Assembly (NCBI GenBank): GCA_024639125.1
Contig: JAHEJA010000004.1
Coordinates: 44,355-108,354 of the forward strand
DNA: 64,000 bases
Source of the DNA: Paracoccaceae bacterium
GTDB taxonomy: Bacteria; Pseudomonadota; Alphaproteobacteria; Rhodobacterales; Rhodobacteraceae
Direction of reading: 5' to 3'
Position 1 is the first letter of the stretch; each line of letters begins with the position of its first letter. The notes under the pieces were generated by a model that was given only the letters and a program-made list of their open reading frames with translations, did not search any database and was not told the DNA's origin. Below, one piece after another: positions 33,661 to 43,390 of this stretch. A program made the position numbers and the translations under genes.

Positions 33661-35109
33661 ATGATTGATTTTCGTCCTATAGGCTATGTCATTGGTAATC
33701 TTGTCGCGATGCTTGGCATTACGATGGTGCTTCCGTTTTTGGTTGACCTCGCCGAGGGGCGTGGTCAGGCATGGGTGTTTGCCCAAAGCGGTGCGATTAC
33801 ATTTATCTTTGGAATTCTGCTGGCGTTGGCCTGTTCCAATGGTGCGCGTGAAGGGTTGACCATTCAGCAGACCTTTTTGCTTACAACGGGTGTTTGGGTG
33901 GCTTTGCCATTGTTTGGCGCATTGCCATTTGTGTTCGGGGCAACTCACGCAAGCTTTGTGGATGCGTTTTTTGAATCCGTGTCTGGCATGACCACGACGG
34001 GATCTACGGTGTTTTCTGGCTTGGATACATTACCCAAAGGGCTTTTGTTGTGGCGCGGCTTGCTACAATGGCTGGGTGGGATCGGTATTATTGTCGTTGC
34101 CATGGTTTTCCTGCCTCAGTTGCGCGTTGGTGGCATGCAGATTTTTCGTGCCGAAGCTTTTGATACGATGGGTAAAATCCTGCCCCAAGCCACGGCAATA
34201 TCGTTTCAGATTTCGGTGATTTATGTTGGGATTACGATGGCCTGTGCTATGGCGTATCTTGGCGTGGGAATGAACACCTTTGATGCCACTGTTCATGCCT
34301 TGACCACGGTGTCTACGGGCGGGTTTTCAAACTATGACGCGTCATTTGCTATGTTTTCAGGGAACGCTGAATATATTGCCTCTTTTTTCATGATTTTGGC
34401 GGCTTTGCCCTTTGTCAGATATGTGCAGATGGTTAACGGGAATTCGTTTGCAATATTTCGCGATAGTCAGGTGCATGCATTCTTTATTTTGATCTTTGTT
34501 TTGATTGTGGTCACGACATTTTCGCTTTTGTCGCAATTTCCGCACCATTGGGAACAGGCAATGCGCGAAGCTTTGTTCAATATTGTATCTATTCTTAGTG
34601 GTACGGGTTATGCGAGCGTTGATTACATGAAGTGGGGGGGCTTTTTAATTGGGCTGTTCTTTTTCATTGGATTGATCGGTGGATGTGCTGGATCAACGGC
34701 CTGTTCGGTTAAAATATTTCGCTACCAAATCATGATTGAATCCATTCGGGTGCAGCTGAAAAAGATCCGCTCGCCGCATGGTGTGTTTATTCCGCATTTT
34801 CAGGGCAAAGCGATCAGTGATAGTGTTATGAACGCGGTTATGGCGTTCTTTGTGATCTTCTTTGTTTCGCTTGGGGTCTTGGCCATTTTGCTGGGGCTGA
34901 CAGGGCTTGATTTTATCACAGCGGTTTCTGGTGCGGCGACCGCGATTGCAAATATCGGTCCCGGACTTGGGGACGAAATAGGACCAGCCGGTAATTTTTC
35001 AGGTTTGAACGATACCGCGAAATGGTTGCTGATTGTCGGGATGCTTGTTGGGCGCTTGGAAATTTTGGCTGTGTTCACGCTCTTTACAGTTCGCTTTTGG
35101 CGCGCATGA
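33661..35109 (+). CDS. trkH: TrkH-family potassium uptake protein
   Basis: A 482-residue membrane protein with about ten helices and four pore-loop repeats. The selectivity-filter-like segments are SGMTTTGSTVF, TTVSTGGFSNYD, LSGTGYASVDY and AIANIGPGLG, each with the conserved glycine. It forms the channel of a Trk/Ktr potassium system and needs a cytoplasmic TrkA partner, which is not in the window. It lies 52 bases after folE2 and is closed by a bidirectional terminator. Confidence 0.95.
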   Translation: MIDFRPIGYVIGNLVAMLGITMVLPFLVDLAEGRGQAWVFAQSGAITFIFGILLALACSNGAREGLTIQQTFLLTTGVWVALPLFGALPFVFGATHASFVDAFFESVSGMTTTGSTVFSGLDTLPKGLLLWRGLLQWLGGIGIIVVAMVFLPQLRVGGMQIFRAEAFDTMGKILPQATAISFQISVIYVGITMACAMAYLGVGMNTFDATVHALTTVSTGGFSNYDASFAMFSGNAEYIASFFMILAALPFVRYVQMVNGNSFAIFRDSQVHAFFILIFVLIVVTTFSLLSQFPHHWEQAMREALFNIVSILSGTGYASVDYMKWGGFLIGLFFFIGLIGGCAGSTACSVKIFRYQIMIESIRVQLKKIRSPHGVFIPHFQGKAISDSVMNAVMAFFVIFFVSLGVLAILLGLTGLDFITAVSGAATAIANIGPGLGDEIGPAGNFSGLNDTAKWLLIVGMLVGRLEILAVFTLFTVRFWRA

Positions 35110-35110
35110 A

Positions 35111-35138
35111 AAAGGGGCCTTTCGGCCCCTCATTTTAT
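35111..35138. terminator. Bidirectional intrinsic terminator
   Basis: GGGGCC (35114-35119) and GGCCCC (35124-35129) enclose a 4-base loop. TCATTTTATTT follows on the plus strand and TTTTTCATG on the minus strand. It serves convergent trkH and the pseudoprotease gene. Confidence 0.85.
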
Positions 35139-36901
35139 TTCCAACAATTGACCAAGGCGGTGATGTCTCGGGCTGATTGTGTGACATAAAGCGGATCTAA
35201 GTCGGTTTGATCAGGTGCAGTTTGATACTTGATCGATGCCTGCTGCAAAAATTCGGTTAGAACGTTTGATTTGACGGCAAAAGCAACATCTTGTGGTAAA
35301 ATGCGATCTACGCTTTGGTGGCTGATTGCGCCTATGACGTGACCTGCCATATTTAGCACAGGTCCGCCCATGTCGCCGCTTTCTACGGACACATCCAAGC
35401 GCATGCGTTGATCATTGCCCGACAAATCCCGCAATTCTGCAACTGTTCCCATCGCCGCACTCGGAACGCCAAGCCGACCATTATAAGGATAGCCTGCCAC
35501 AACGATGCTTTGGCGAAGGCCGGCTGTGGTTGCTTGTGGTGCAAATTTTGCCACGGCGAGCGGCGCGATGGCGTTTTTGGGTTTGACCAGGGCCAAGCCC
35601 GTCGCAATGTCCACAGAAACCAAGGTTGCGTCTTGGTCGCCTTCTAGGGTTATCTTTGTACAGGTGTCTAAACCAACACTTTGCGTTAGGGTCAAACCAG
35701 ATTGGCTAACATAGATACCTGCGTGCGAAAATTCGGGTTGGCGAATATCTAGGCCATAGACTTGATCTAGCTCTTCGATGGTGCCAGCGCTCATGTTTGG
35801 ATTTAATGTGCCATCAAGGGACACAAAGCTGTTGCGCATTTCTTGCAAAAGTCTGCTCCGGCGCTCTTCGTCGTTTGCGGGCCAAACCAAAACAAACCCT
35901 TTGATTTCACCATTCGATAGTTCGGCCGATGCATAAGACACCCGTTCGCTATTTTCGCCAACAATTTCAAAGCCGCGATCGCTTACAATACGATCCCCGG
36001 TTGATGGAATGATATCAATAGATTGCAGAGCCTCGTAAATGGCACGCAAGGTGAAATCATCGCCTGTCTGTGACAGCAAAAGCACCTTGGCTATTGATCC
36101 GTCTGTGGCATCATAATGCACCAAAGGCGCTTCGTTTTTTGCAAATTGTACAATGCCCAGTGGCAGCTGTAGTTCAATGCCGGCGTCGCGATTGCTGACC
36201 AAGGTAAGGTCAAGCCCTTGTAGAAGCGCATTGTATTGATCAAACAAAACGCTTCGCTGGGCTGTTGTCAAAATACCGGTCCCTTCAAATCCATTTGCCT
36301 CTTGCCAAAGTTGCATTGACGTTCGCGTGCCACGGCCAAATGACCCATCAATTGTTGAATTATAAAAGCCAGCCCATTTAAGCGCGATTTGCAGCTCTTG
36401 TTTTTTATCTCGTGATAAACGCAATTCTGATGCACGTGCTTCTTGGGGCGTTTCATCGGCAGCGGCGATTTGTTCCCTGATTGTTGTCACTTGCGGCGTG
36501 TCTGTGTCAGTGTCTGTATCTGTGACGACATCAACGCGTGCGGGCGTTTCTACTTGTGTTATAGGCCCCGCTAAAGCGCCACCAATGGGCCAAATTTGTT
36601 GGCCGTACTGTCCGCCTACGGATACAAATGAATCGCTAGGAACATCCCCGCTATTGCGCAATTGACGGCGCACGGCGTCTGCTTCGTCTCGTGAATAAGG
36701 GCCAAGTGCAATGGCATACCATCCAGCCCCAAGTGAAAATGCATTCACGAAATCTAGTCGGTCGGCATAGGCGCGCGCGCGCGCTTCGGCTTCTAATAGG
36801 CTGGGTTGAGCTTCGATTTGGACCCAAACGCGCTCTTGCGCGTTGGACAGGGTTGGAACCATAAACAGGACCAACACGACCACCAAAATTCTTGAAAACA
36901 T
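35135..36901 (-). CDS. Exported trypsin-fold pseudoprotease with SPOR-like and peptidoglycan-binding-like domains
   Basis: 588 residues: signal peptide (1-21), a SPOR-like repeat region (about 24-98), a TDTDTDTD linker, a peptidoglycan-binding-like domain (about 165-225) and a C-terminal trypsin-like domain (about 385-565). The triad is missing: the His region reads LTLTQSVG, the Asp region TGLALVK, and the Ser region ESGDMGGPV, with Met511 for serine. It is therefore probably a non-catalytic binding protein of the periplasm. SPOR and peptidoglycan-binding modules suggest attachment to septal or denuded glycan. A unique cysteine pair (414 and 586) might form a disulfide. Confidence 0.8.
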   Translation of the reverse strand: MFSRILVVVLVLFMVPTLSNAQERVWVQIEAQPSLLEAEARARAYADRLDFVNAFSLGAGWYAIALGPYSRDEADAVRRQLRNSGDVPSDSFVSVGGQYGQQIWPIGGALAGPITQVETPARVDVVTDTDTDTDTPQVTTIREQIAAADETPQEARASELRLSRDKKQELQIALKWAGFYNSTIDGSFGRGTRTSMQLWQEANGFEGTGILTTAQRSVLFDQYNALLQGLDLTLVSNRDAGIELQLPLGIVQFAKNEAPLVHYDATDGSIAKVLLLSQTGDDFTLRAIYEALQSIDIIPSTGDRIVSDRGFEIVGENSERVSYASAELSNGEIKGFVLVWPANDEERRSRLLQEMRNSFVSLDGTLNPNMSAGTIEELDQVYGLDIRQPEFSHAGIYVSQSGLTLTQSVGLDTCTKITLEGDQDATLVSVDIATGLALVKPKNAIAPLAVAKFAPQATTAGLRQSIVVAGYPYNGRLGVPSAAMGTVAELRDLSGNDQRMRLDVSVESGDMGGPVLNMAGHVIGAISHQSVDRILPQDVAFAVKSNVLTEFLQQASIKYQTAPDQTDLDPLYVTQSARDITALVNCWK

Positions 36902-37043
36902 AAAAGGGGTTCTCCCGAAAGGAAATTGCTAACATATACCCACGCATTTGGGGTTTGGAGTTGTTTACAGTGCTGTTTTGCAGAATTCCATAAAAACAAA
37001 GCATAAGAAAAAGATAAATTTCCAAATATCACCGATTTTCCGA

Positions 37044-37092
37044 AATCAAGTGGGGTTCCTTGATTGACCCCTTCCTGAGACTTGCCTAAGTA
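37044..37092 (+). promoter_or_regulatory. Candidate glyQ promoter with overlapping inverted repeat
   Basis: TTGACC (37064-37069), a 17-base spacer and TAAGTA (37087-37092) form a plausible sigma70 promoter 35 bases before the glyQ ATG. AATCAAG (37044-37050) and CTTGATT (37059-37065) form a perfect inverted repeat with an 8-base spacer that overlaps the -35 box. The rest of the 225-base gap 36902-37126 shows nothing else I can support. Confidence 0.4.
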
Positions 37093-37126
37093 AAGGGAAA
37101 TTTTGCTAACTTGGGATGAACCAGAA

Positions 37127-38050
37127 ATGGCAGTTGAAAAACCCAAATCCTTTCAGGAAATCATTTTGCGGCTTCAGGCATACTGGGCGCAAAAGGGGTG
37201 CGCAATTATGCAGCCCTATGACATGGAAGTGGGCGCAGGGACATTTCACCCCGCTACGACGTTGCGTGCACTTGGGGGTAAATCCTGGGCGGCTGCTTAT
37301 GTTCAACCGTCTCGCCGTCCCACGGATGGGCGATACGGTGAAAACCCGAACCGTTTGCAGCATTACTACCAATACCAAGTGTTGATCAAACCAAGCCCGC
37401 CTAATTTGCAAGAGCTTTACCTTGGATCGCTAGAAGCGATTGGGATTGACATGGACTTGCATGACATCCGCTTTGTCGAAGACGATTGGGAAAGCCCGAC
37501 GCTTGGTGCGTGGGGGCTTGGCTGGGAAGTCTGGTGTGATGGAATGGAAGTCAGCCAATTTACCTATTTCCAACAGGTCGGCGGTCATGATTGCCATCCT
37601 GTATCCGGTGAATTGACCTATGGGCTAGAACGTTTGGCGATGTATGTTTTGGGCGTCGATCACGTGATGGACATGCCTTATAATGATCCGCAAACACTTA
37701 TTCCATTAACGTATGGTGATGTGTTTAAACAAACCGAAGAAGAATACGCGCGCTGGAATTTTGATGTTGCAAACACAGATGTGCTGTTGCGTCATTTTGA
37801 AGAAGCAGAAGCCGAATGTGATGCGATTTTGGAACAAGAGCATATTGATCCTAAAACCGGAAAACGTATTATCATGGCGCACCCTGCCTATGATCAATGT
37901 ATCAAGGCAAGCCACATGTTCAATTTGCTAGACGCGCGCGGCGTGATTTCCGTGACCGAACGACAAGCCTATATTGGGCGTGTCCGGGCCTTGGCCAAAA
38001 AATGCGCCGATGCCTTTGTCTTAACCGAAGCAGGGGGGCATGGCCTATGA
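37127..38050 (+). CDS. glyQ: Glycine-tRNA ligase alpha subunit
   Basis: 307 residues from ATG 37127; a TTG at 37103 is in frame but the family begins near [13 protein letters not shown]. Signatures [37 protein letters not shown] and [20 protein letters not shown] are intact. It is the catalytic half of the alpha2-beta2 glycyl-tRNA synthetase. The stop overlaps the next gene (ATGA), which separates it from glyS. Confidence 0.97.
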   Translation: MAVEKPKSFQEIILRLQAYWAQKGCAIMQPYDMEVGAGTFHPATTLRALGGKSWAAAYVQPSRRPTDGRYGENPNRLQHYYQYQVLIKPSPPNLQELYLGSLEAIGIDMDLHDIRFVEDDWESPTLGAWGLGWEVWCDGMEVSQFTYFQQVGGHDCHPVSGELTYGLERLAMYVLGVDHVMDMPYNDPQTLIPLTYGDVFKQTEEEYARWNFDVANTDVLLRHFEEAEAECDAILEQEHIDPKTGKRIIMAHPAYDQCIKASHMFNLLDARGVISVTERQAYIGRVRALAKKCADAFVLTEAGGHGL

Positions 38051-38577
38051 TGGGGCGTTTCTTAGCAGGGCTAATTGTGGTTGCGGCTTTGGTTGCAGGT
38101 GTCAGTATGTATTATCTGCAGGTCTATGGCTTTTATGAAGAAGTCGTTGTGGATGGCGTGAATGATGTTCAAATGACGTCATTGTCCACAGGCTTGCCAG
38201 AAACAATCCTTTATGAACAATTCGAAGCAATTGACGCCGACAGCTCGCCTATTCGCTACCGGGCGTGTTTCACGACAGCACAAAGCGTTGCGATGATGAC
38301 GGAAACCTATGTGGATTATCCAAAGGCAGAACCGTTGAATGCGCCAGAGTGGTTTGAATGCTTTAAGTCAGATGAAATTGGTGTTGCATTGGAAACTGGC
38401 GAAGCGGTTGCGTTCTTGGGAACAGAAAATATCCATTATGGCATTGACCGCGTTATAGCCGTTTTCCCTGATGGGCGTGGTTTTGTGTGGCATCAAATCA
38501 ATCACTGCGGTGAAGTCGTGTTTGATGGCCAGCCGGTTCCCGCAGATTGCCCAACTCCTCCTGAAGGTACTCAATAA
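38047..38577 (+). CDS. Membrane-anchored DUF6446-like protein between glyQ and glyS
   Basis: 176 residues from the ATG that overlaps the glyQ stop (a second ATG follows at once). One N-terminal membrane helix (about 4-26) is followed by a soluble domain with three cysteines ([17 protein letters not shown] and PADCP give four in all), probably periplasmic and disulfide-bonded. I recall this as the Rhodobacterales family DUF6446; no function is known. It overlaps glyQ by 4 bases and glyS by one, so its translation is tied to both synthetase subunits. Confidence 0.8.
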   Translation: MMGRFLAGLIVVAALVAGVSMYYLQVYGFYEEVVVDGVNDVQMTSLSTGLPETILYEQFEAIDADSSPIRYRACFTTAQSVAMMTETYVDYPKAEPLNAPEWFECFKSDEIGVALETGEAVAFLGTENIHYGIDRVIAVFPDGRGFVWHQINHCGEVVFDGQPVPADCPTPPEGTQ

Positions 38578-40637
38578 TGCCTGATCTACTGATTGAACTC
38601 TTTTCCGAAGAAATTCCTGCGCGCATGCAAACCCGTGCGGCGGAAGATTTGAAAAAACGTATGACGGATGGATTGGTCGAGGCTGGCTTGACCTATGCCG
38701 GTGCTGTTGCGTTTTCGACACCACGCCGCCTAACGCTTGCTCTTGAGGGTGTCTTGGCTCAAAGCCCAACCCTTAGAGAAGAGCGCAAAGGTCCGCGCGT
38801 TGATGCCCCTGAAAAAGCGATCGAAGGCTTTTTGCGTGGTGCCGGTCTTACGCGGGATCAACTAGAAATTCGTGATGAAAAAAAGGGTCAGGTTTATTTC
38901 GCCACGATCGAAAAAGCAGGACGCCCTGCAGCAGACATCATCGCCGAGGTGTTGGATGCAACAGTGCGCAATTTCCCATGGCCAAAATCGATGCGCTGGG
39001 GCAGTGGATCCCTGCGCTGGGTGCGCCCCTTGCATTCGATTATCTGCATTTTAACCGATGATTTAGGCACGACAGTTGTGCCATTGGATATCGATGGGAT
39101 TAAAGCAGGCAATACAACAGCAGGTCATCGGTTCATGGCCCCGACTACCTTTGAGGTGTCCGGTTTTGAAGACTATGCATCAAAATTGAAACGTGCGTAT
39201 GTTGTGCTTGATCCCCAAGAACGCGCTGATGCTATTTGGCAGGATGCACAAAACCAAGCCTTTGCCAGCGGAATGGATGTCGTCGAAGATAATGCGCTTT
39301 TGGCCGAGGTTGCCGGGCTTGTGGAATGGCCCGTCGTCCTGATGGGGCGTATTGATGATGCGTTTTTGGATTTACCACCAGAAGTGCTTCAGACGTCGAT
39401 GAAAGAGCACCAGAAATTCTTTTCGGTCAAGAACCCGAAAACAGGTCGGATCGAAAAATTCATCACCGTTGCAAATCGGGAAACCAAAGACACCGGAGCC
39501 ACGATTTTGGCAGGGAACCAAAAGGTTCTATTTGCGCGTCTGTCTGATGCGAAATTCTTTTGGGAAAACGATTTACGCATTGCCAAAGGCCAAGGTTTGT
39601 CTGTCTGGACGAATACGCTTGCAAATGTGACGTTCCACAACAAACTAGGCAGTCAAAAACAACGTATCGATCGCATTGCTGCATTGGCGACGGCACTAGC
39701 CCCAGCGGTTGGTGCGGATCCGGAATTGGCGTCTCAGGCTGCTTTGGTCGCCAAAGCGGATTTATCGTCGGAAATGGTTTACGAGTTTCCAGAGCTTCAA
39801 GGTTTGATGGGCCGCTATTATGCCCAAGCCGCAGACTTGCCCCATGAGGTCGCGACGGCCTGTGAAGCGCATTATTCACCTTTGGGGCCGTCCGATGATG
39901 TTCCAACAGACCCCGTATCGGTTGCGGTTGCATTGGCGGACAAGCTTGATACTTTGACTGGGTTTTGGGCGATTGATGAAAAACCAACCGGGTCCAAAGA
40001 CCCCTTTGCGTTGCGTCGTGCGGCACTTGGGATCATCCGACTGCTATCTGAAAATTCCGTGCGCATGTCATTGAAAACCGCAATTGCCCAAGCCTATCCG
40101 GGCGCAGATGCGGATGACTTGCTCGGCTTTTTCCATGACCGTCTCAAGGTCTATTTACGGGATCAGGGCATTCGCCATGATGTTATCGATGCCTGTCTTG
40201 TTATGGAAAACAACGATGACCTGACATTGCTCATTACGCGTGCCAAAGCGTTGTCTGATTTCTTGGCAACCGACGATGGCACAAACCTTGTTCAGGGATA
40301 TAAGCGCGCCAACAACATTGTGACGCAAGCCGAACAAAAAGACGGTGTCGAGTATTCTTTTGGTGCTGACGCCAAATTCGCTGAAAGCGATGTGGAAAAG
40401 ACATTGTTTGCTGCTTTGGATGCACAAGCGCCAAAAATCGAAGCGTCTATGAAATCCGAAGATTTTGGGGCTGCAATGATAGGCATGGCATATTTACGCG
40501 CGCCGATTGATGCCTTTTTCGAAGGTGTCCAGGTGAATTCTGATAACCAAGTGGTGCGCCGCAATCGTTTGAATTTACTATCGCGCATTCGTCAGATTTG
40601 TTTGTTAGTGGCAGATCTAAGCAAAATCGAAGGATAG
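38577..40637 (+). CDS. glyS: Glycine-tRNA ligase beta subunit
   Basis: A 686-residue beta subunit of normal length. It opens LLIELFSEEIPARMQTRAAE, contains FSTPRRLTLALEGV, FPWPKSMRWGSGSLRWVRPL, the HD-like region and the C-terminal anticodon-binding domain ending NRLNLLSRIRQI. It joins GlyQ in the tetrameric synthetase. The ATG overlaps the DUF6446-like stop by one base (TAATG). Confidence 0.97.
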   Translation: MPDLLIELFSEEIPARMQTRAAEDLKKRMTDGLVEAGLTYAGAVAFSTPRRLTLALEGVLAQSPTLREERKGPRVDAPEKAIEGFLRGAGLTRDQLEIRDEKKGQVYFATIEKAGRPAADIIAEVLDATVRNFPWPKSMRWGSGSLRWVRPLHSIICILTDDLGTTVVPLDIDGIKAGNTTAGHRFMAPTTFEVSGFEDYASKLKRAYVVLDPQERADAIWQDAQNQAFASGMDVVEDNALLAEVAGLVEWPVVLMGRIDDAFLDLPPEVLQTSMKEHQKFFSVKNPKTGRIEKFITVANRETKDTGATILAGNQKVLFARLSDAKFFWENDLRIAKGQGLSVWTNTLANVTFHNKLGSQKQRIDRIAALATALAPAVGADPELASQAALVAKADLSSEMVYEFPELQGLMGRYYAQAADLPHEVATACEAHYSPLGPSDDVPTDPVSVAVALADKLDTLTGFWAIDEKPTGSKDPFALRRAALGIIRLLSENSVRMSLKTAIAQAYPGADADDLLGFFHDRLKVYLRDQGIRHDVIDACLVMENNDDLTLLITRAKALSDFLATDDGTNLVQGYKRANNIVTQAEQKDGVEYSFGADAKFAESDVEKTLFAALDAQAPKIEASMKSEDFGAAMIGMAYLRAPIDAFFEGVQVNSDNQVVRRNRLNLLSRIRQICLLVADLSKIEG

Positions 40638-40729
40638 GCGGGGTTTTGAGCTAATTTCCCAACACGTAAATCAAAACTTGTCTGGGGATTAAATCTGGTT
40701 ATGCTGCGGTTACACATGAGGACGCCGCA

Positions 40730-43270
40730 GTGCAGCAAGATAGCTCTTATATCAATTTCGTAACACCAACCGCTCCGATCGCCACCCCGACCCATGGGGG
40801 GCGTGCAAAATGTTTGCAGCGTCTCGTTCGGTTGGATTTGCCAGTTCCCAAAACGGTGGCACTTTCCTTTGACGCTGTGCATGCGATTGCGGCTGGTGAT
40901 GCGATTGATATCGACCACGTCCTAAGCCATTTTGATCTTGCCGATTTGTTGTGCGTGCGCCCGTCTTCTGAGGACCCGGATTGGGGCGGACCAAGGGCGG
41001 TTTTGAATATCGGCATGAATGATGCCAGATATGTCGAATTATCCGATAAGTTGGGCCAAGACGCGGCAGCAGAACTTTATTTCCGCTTTATTCAGTCATA
41101 TTCGATCCATGTCGCCCGCTTGGACCCTGATATGTTTGATCATATTTCCGCCGGGGGCCAAATCGCCCTAAGCGAAGCATTGCGCGCCTATGAAGATGAA
41201 ACCGAAGAGCAATTTCCGCAATTGGTTTCAGTGCAATTATCCGAAGTTTTACGCTCTATGGCCCGCGCTTGGGAAGGCACGACAGCACGTCTTTTGCGCC
41301 AAGCCAAAGGCGCGCCAGCCGATGCTGGGCTAGGGCTTGTTGTGCAGCACATGGCTTTTGGGTTGGGGCAGGGCGAATGTGGGTCTGGTGTCTTGCAATT
41401 GGTCAGCTCGGAGACAGGCTTACCAAAAATCACCGGACGCTATCTGCGTCAAAGCCAAGGGCGTGATGCATTAGAGAACGCAAATAGTTCTATGTTTCTT
41501 AGTCATGATGACCGTGGTCCGTCCCTTCAAGAGAGTGTTCCAGAAATTTATCAACGTTTGATCGAGCATGCGACGTTGATGCGCAAGAAACTGCGCGAAG
41601 AAATGCAAATTGAATTCACCATCCAAGATGGGACTTTGCACATTCTTGATGGCGTGCGCATCACACGCCGTGCCCAGGCTGCTGTGCGGATCGCCGTGAA
41701 TTTGGTGAACGATGAAATCATCACCAAAGAAGAAGCGATCATGCGGATTGAACCACGCGCGATTGGCGAACTGTTGCATCGCCAGATATCGAAACACGCA
41801 AAACGGGATATCATCGGGCGTGGCGTGGCGGCAAGCCCTGGGGCTGCATCCGGTGTGATCGTCTTTACGCCCGAAGCTGCGCAAGCCTGTGCCGCGCGTA
41901 GTGAACCTTGTGTGCTTGTGCGTCGTGAAACCAGTCCAGAAGATATTCGTGGCATGCAAGCGGCGGCGGCTGTTTTAACAGAACGTGGTGGTATGACCAG
42001 CCATGCGGCCGTGATTGGTCGAGGCATGGGAATTCCCTGTGTTGTAGGGGCCTCGGAAATCCGGCTTGATCTTGATAAGAAACGGTTATTCGCAACGGAT
42101 GGGCGCGTTTTTGGCAAAGGTGACATCATTACGATTGACGGCACGAATGGTCAAATTCTGTCAGGTGAACCTGAAATGGTAGAAGCGGCCTTGGATGATG
42201 CCTTTCAAACCTTGATGCAATGGGCCAGCGATTTGGGGGATATCGATGTGCGCGCAAATGCCGACACCCCACGAGATGCGCAAACAGCCCGCAATTTCAA
42301 CGCACATGGAATAGGTTTATGTCGAACCGAACATATGTTCTTTGATGCAGATAGATTGACGGTGATGCGCGAGATGATCTTTGCGGACGATAGCGAAGAT
42401 CGCAAAGCGGTGCTTGAACGGCTGTTGCCAATGCAGCGCGACGATTTCACCGAACTCTTTCGGATTATGCATGGATTGCCCGTCTGCATTCGGTTGTTTG
42501 ACCCGCCTTTGCATGAATTTCTGCCATCGGATCGCAGTGGGATGCGCGATCTTGCCGAAGCGCTTGATTTACCATTGTCGGATGTCACCCGTCGGGTAGA
42601 AGCATTGGGTGAATATAACCCGATGCTGGGGATGCGAGGCGTGCGGCTTGGTATTACCGTGCCAGAGATCTATGACATGCAGGCGCGCGCCATCTTTGAA
42701 GCGACAATCCAAGCCAGCAAAGATGGCGATCCCGTTGTCCCTGAAATCATGATCCCGTTGGTATCAGCCAAACGCGAAGTTGAATTGGTTAAAACCCGCA
42801 TTGATGCTGTTGCAGCGGCTGTGCGCACCAAAACAGGCGCGTCTTTTGATTATCGGTTGGGCGTTATGGTGGAAACGCCGCGTGCAGCGCTTAGAGCACA
42901 GGATATCGCCCAACATGCGGCGTTTCTGAGCTTTGGGACGAATGATTTGACGCAAATGACATATGGGTTGTCCCGCGATGATGCTGGGCGCTTTATGTCC
43001 AATTATGTGCATCAAGGTGTGTTTGCAGAGGACCCGTTTCATGTGCTGGATACCGAAGGTGTTGGCGAGCTTCTTAGATTGGGGGTTGAACGGGCGCGAT
43101 TGACGAATCCAAACGTGGTCATGTCTATTTGCGGTGAACATGGTGGCAGCCCGGAATCCATCAAATTTTGCCGTGAAAGCGGATTTGATTATGTGTCCTG
43201 TTCCCCATTCCGCGTGCCCGTTGCGCGGCTTGCCGCTGCCCAACTTGCAATTCAAGACAAAATTTTGTAA
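40730..43270 (+). CDS. ppdK: Divergent pyruvate phosphate dikinase-like PEP-utilizing enzyme
   Basis: 846 residues from a GTG start with TGAGGA 7 bases upstream. The swivelling phosphohistidine domain is intact (GGMTSHAAVIGRGMG, His425), and the C-terminal PEP/pyruvate barrel keeps RTEHMFF, RLFDPPLHEFLP, GVMVETPRAAL, SFGTNDLTQMTYGLSRDD and the catalytic Cys801 in SICGEHGG. The N-terminal nucleotide domain is eroded: the usual KGANL, PGMMDTILNLG and LQTR motifs are replaced by RAKCL, DWGGPRAVLNIG and LDGV. The first partial reaction (ATP + Pi) is therefore doubtful. Location after glyS is typical of Rhodobacterales. Confidence 0.8.
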   Translation: MQQDSSYINFVTPTAPIATPTHGGRAKCLQRLVRLDLPVPKTVALSFDAVHAIAAGDAIDIDHVLSHFDLADLLCVRPSSEDPDWGGPRAVLNIGMNDARYVELSDKLGQDAAAELYFRFIQSYSIHVARLDPDMFDHISAGGQIALSEALRAYEDETEEQFPQLVSVQLSEVLRSMARAWEGTTARLLRQAKGAPADAGLGLVVQHMAFGLGQGECGSGVLQLVSSETGLPKITGRYLRQSQGRDALENANSSMFLSHDDRGPSLQESVPEIYQRLIEHATLMRKKLREEMQIEFTIQDGTLHILDGVRITRRAQAAVRIAVNLVNDEIITKEEAIMRIEPRAIGELLHRQISKHAKRDIIGRGVAASPGAASGVIVFTPEAAQACAARSEPCVLVRRETSPEDIRGMQAAAAVLTERGGMTSHAAVIGRGMGIPCVVGASEIRLDLDKKRLFATDGRVFGKGDIITIDGTNGQILSGEPEMVEAALDDAFQTLMQWASDLGDIDVRANADTPRDAQTARNFNAHGIGLCRTEHMFFDADRLTVMREMIFADDSEDRKAVLERLLPMQRDDFTELFRIMHGLPVCIRLFDPPLHEFLPSDRSGMRDLAEALDLPLSDVTRRVEALGEYNPMLGMRGVRLGITVPEIYDMQARAIFEATIQASKDGDPVVPEIMIPLVSAKREVELVKTRIDAVAAAVRTKTGASFDYRLGVMVETPRAALRAQDIAQHAAFLSFGTNDLTQMTYGLSRDDAGRFMSNYVHQGVFAEDPFHVLDTEGVGELLRLGVERARLTNPNVVMSICGEHGGSPESIKFCRESGFDYVSCSPFRVPVARLAAAQLAIQDKIL

Positions 43271-43390
43271 GTCACATCCAACAAAAAACGATCGTACACT
43301 GTATACGATTACTTTCCTCAGGGACGTAAGATAAATCAGCAGGGCTGCATAAGGTGGCCCTTCTCTTGGATAATAACAAGTGCGAACCTT

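Noticed and set aside
36771..36784. (GC)7 run, possible Z-DNA
   Set aside because: It lies inside codons for an Ala/Arg-rich stretch of the pseudoprotease and is explained by codon choice.
37103..37126. Upstream TTG start for glyQ preceded by AAAGGGAAA
   Set aside because: Family members begin near the ATG at 37127, and the TTG would overlap the region just after the likely transcription start.
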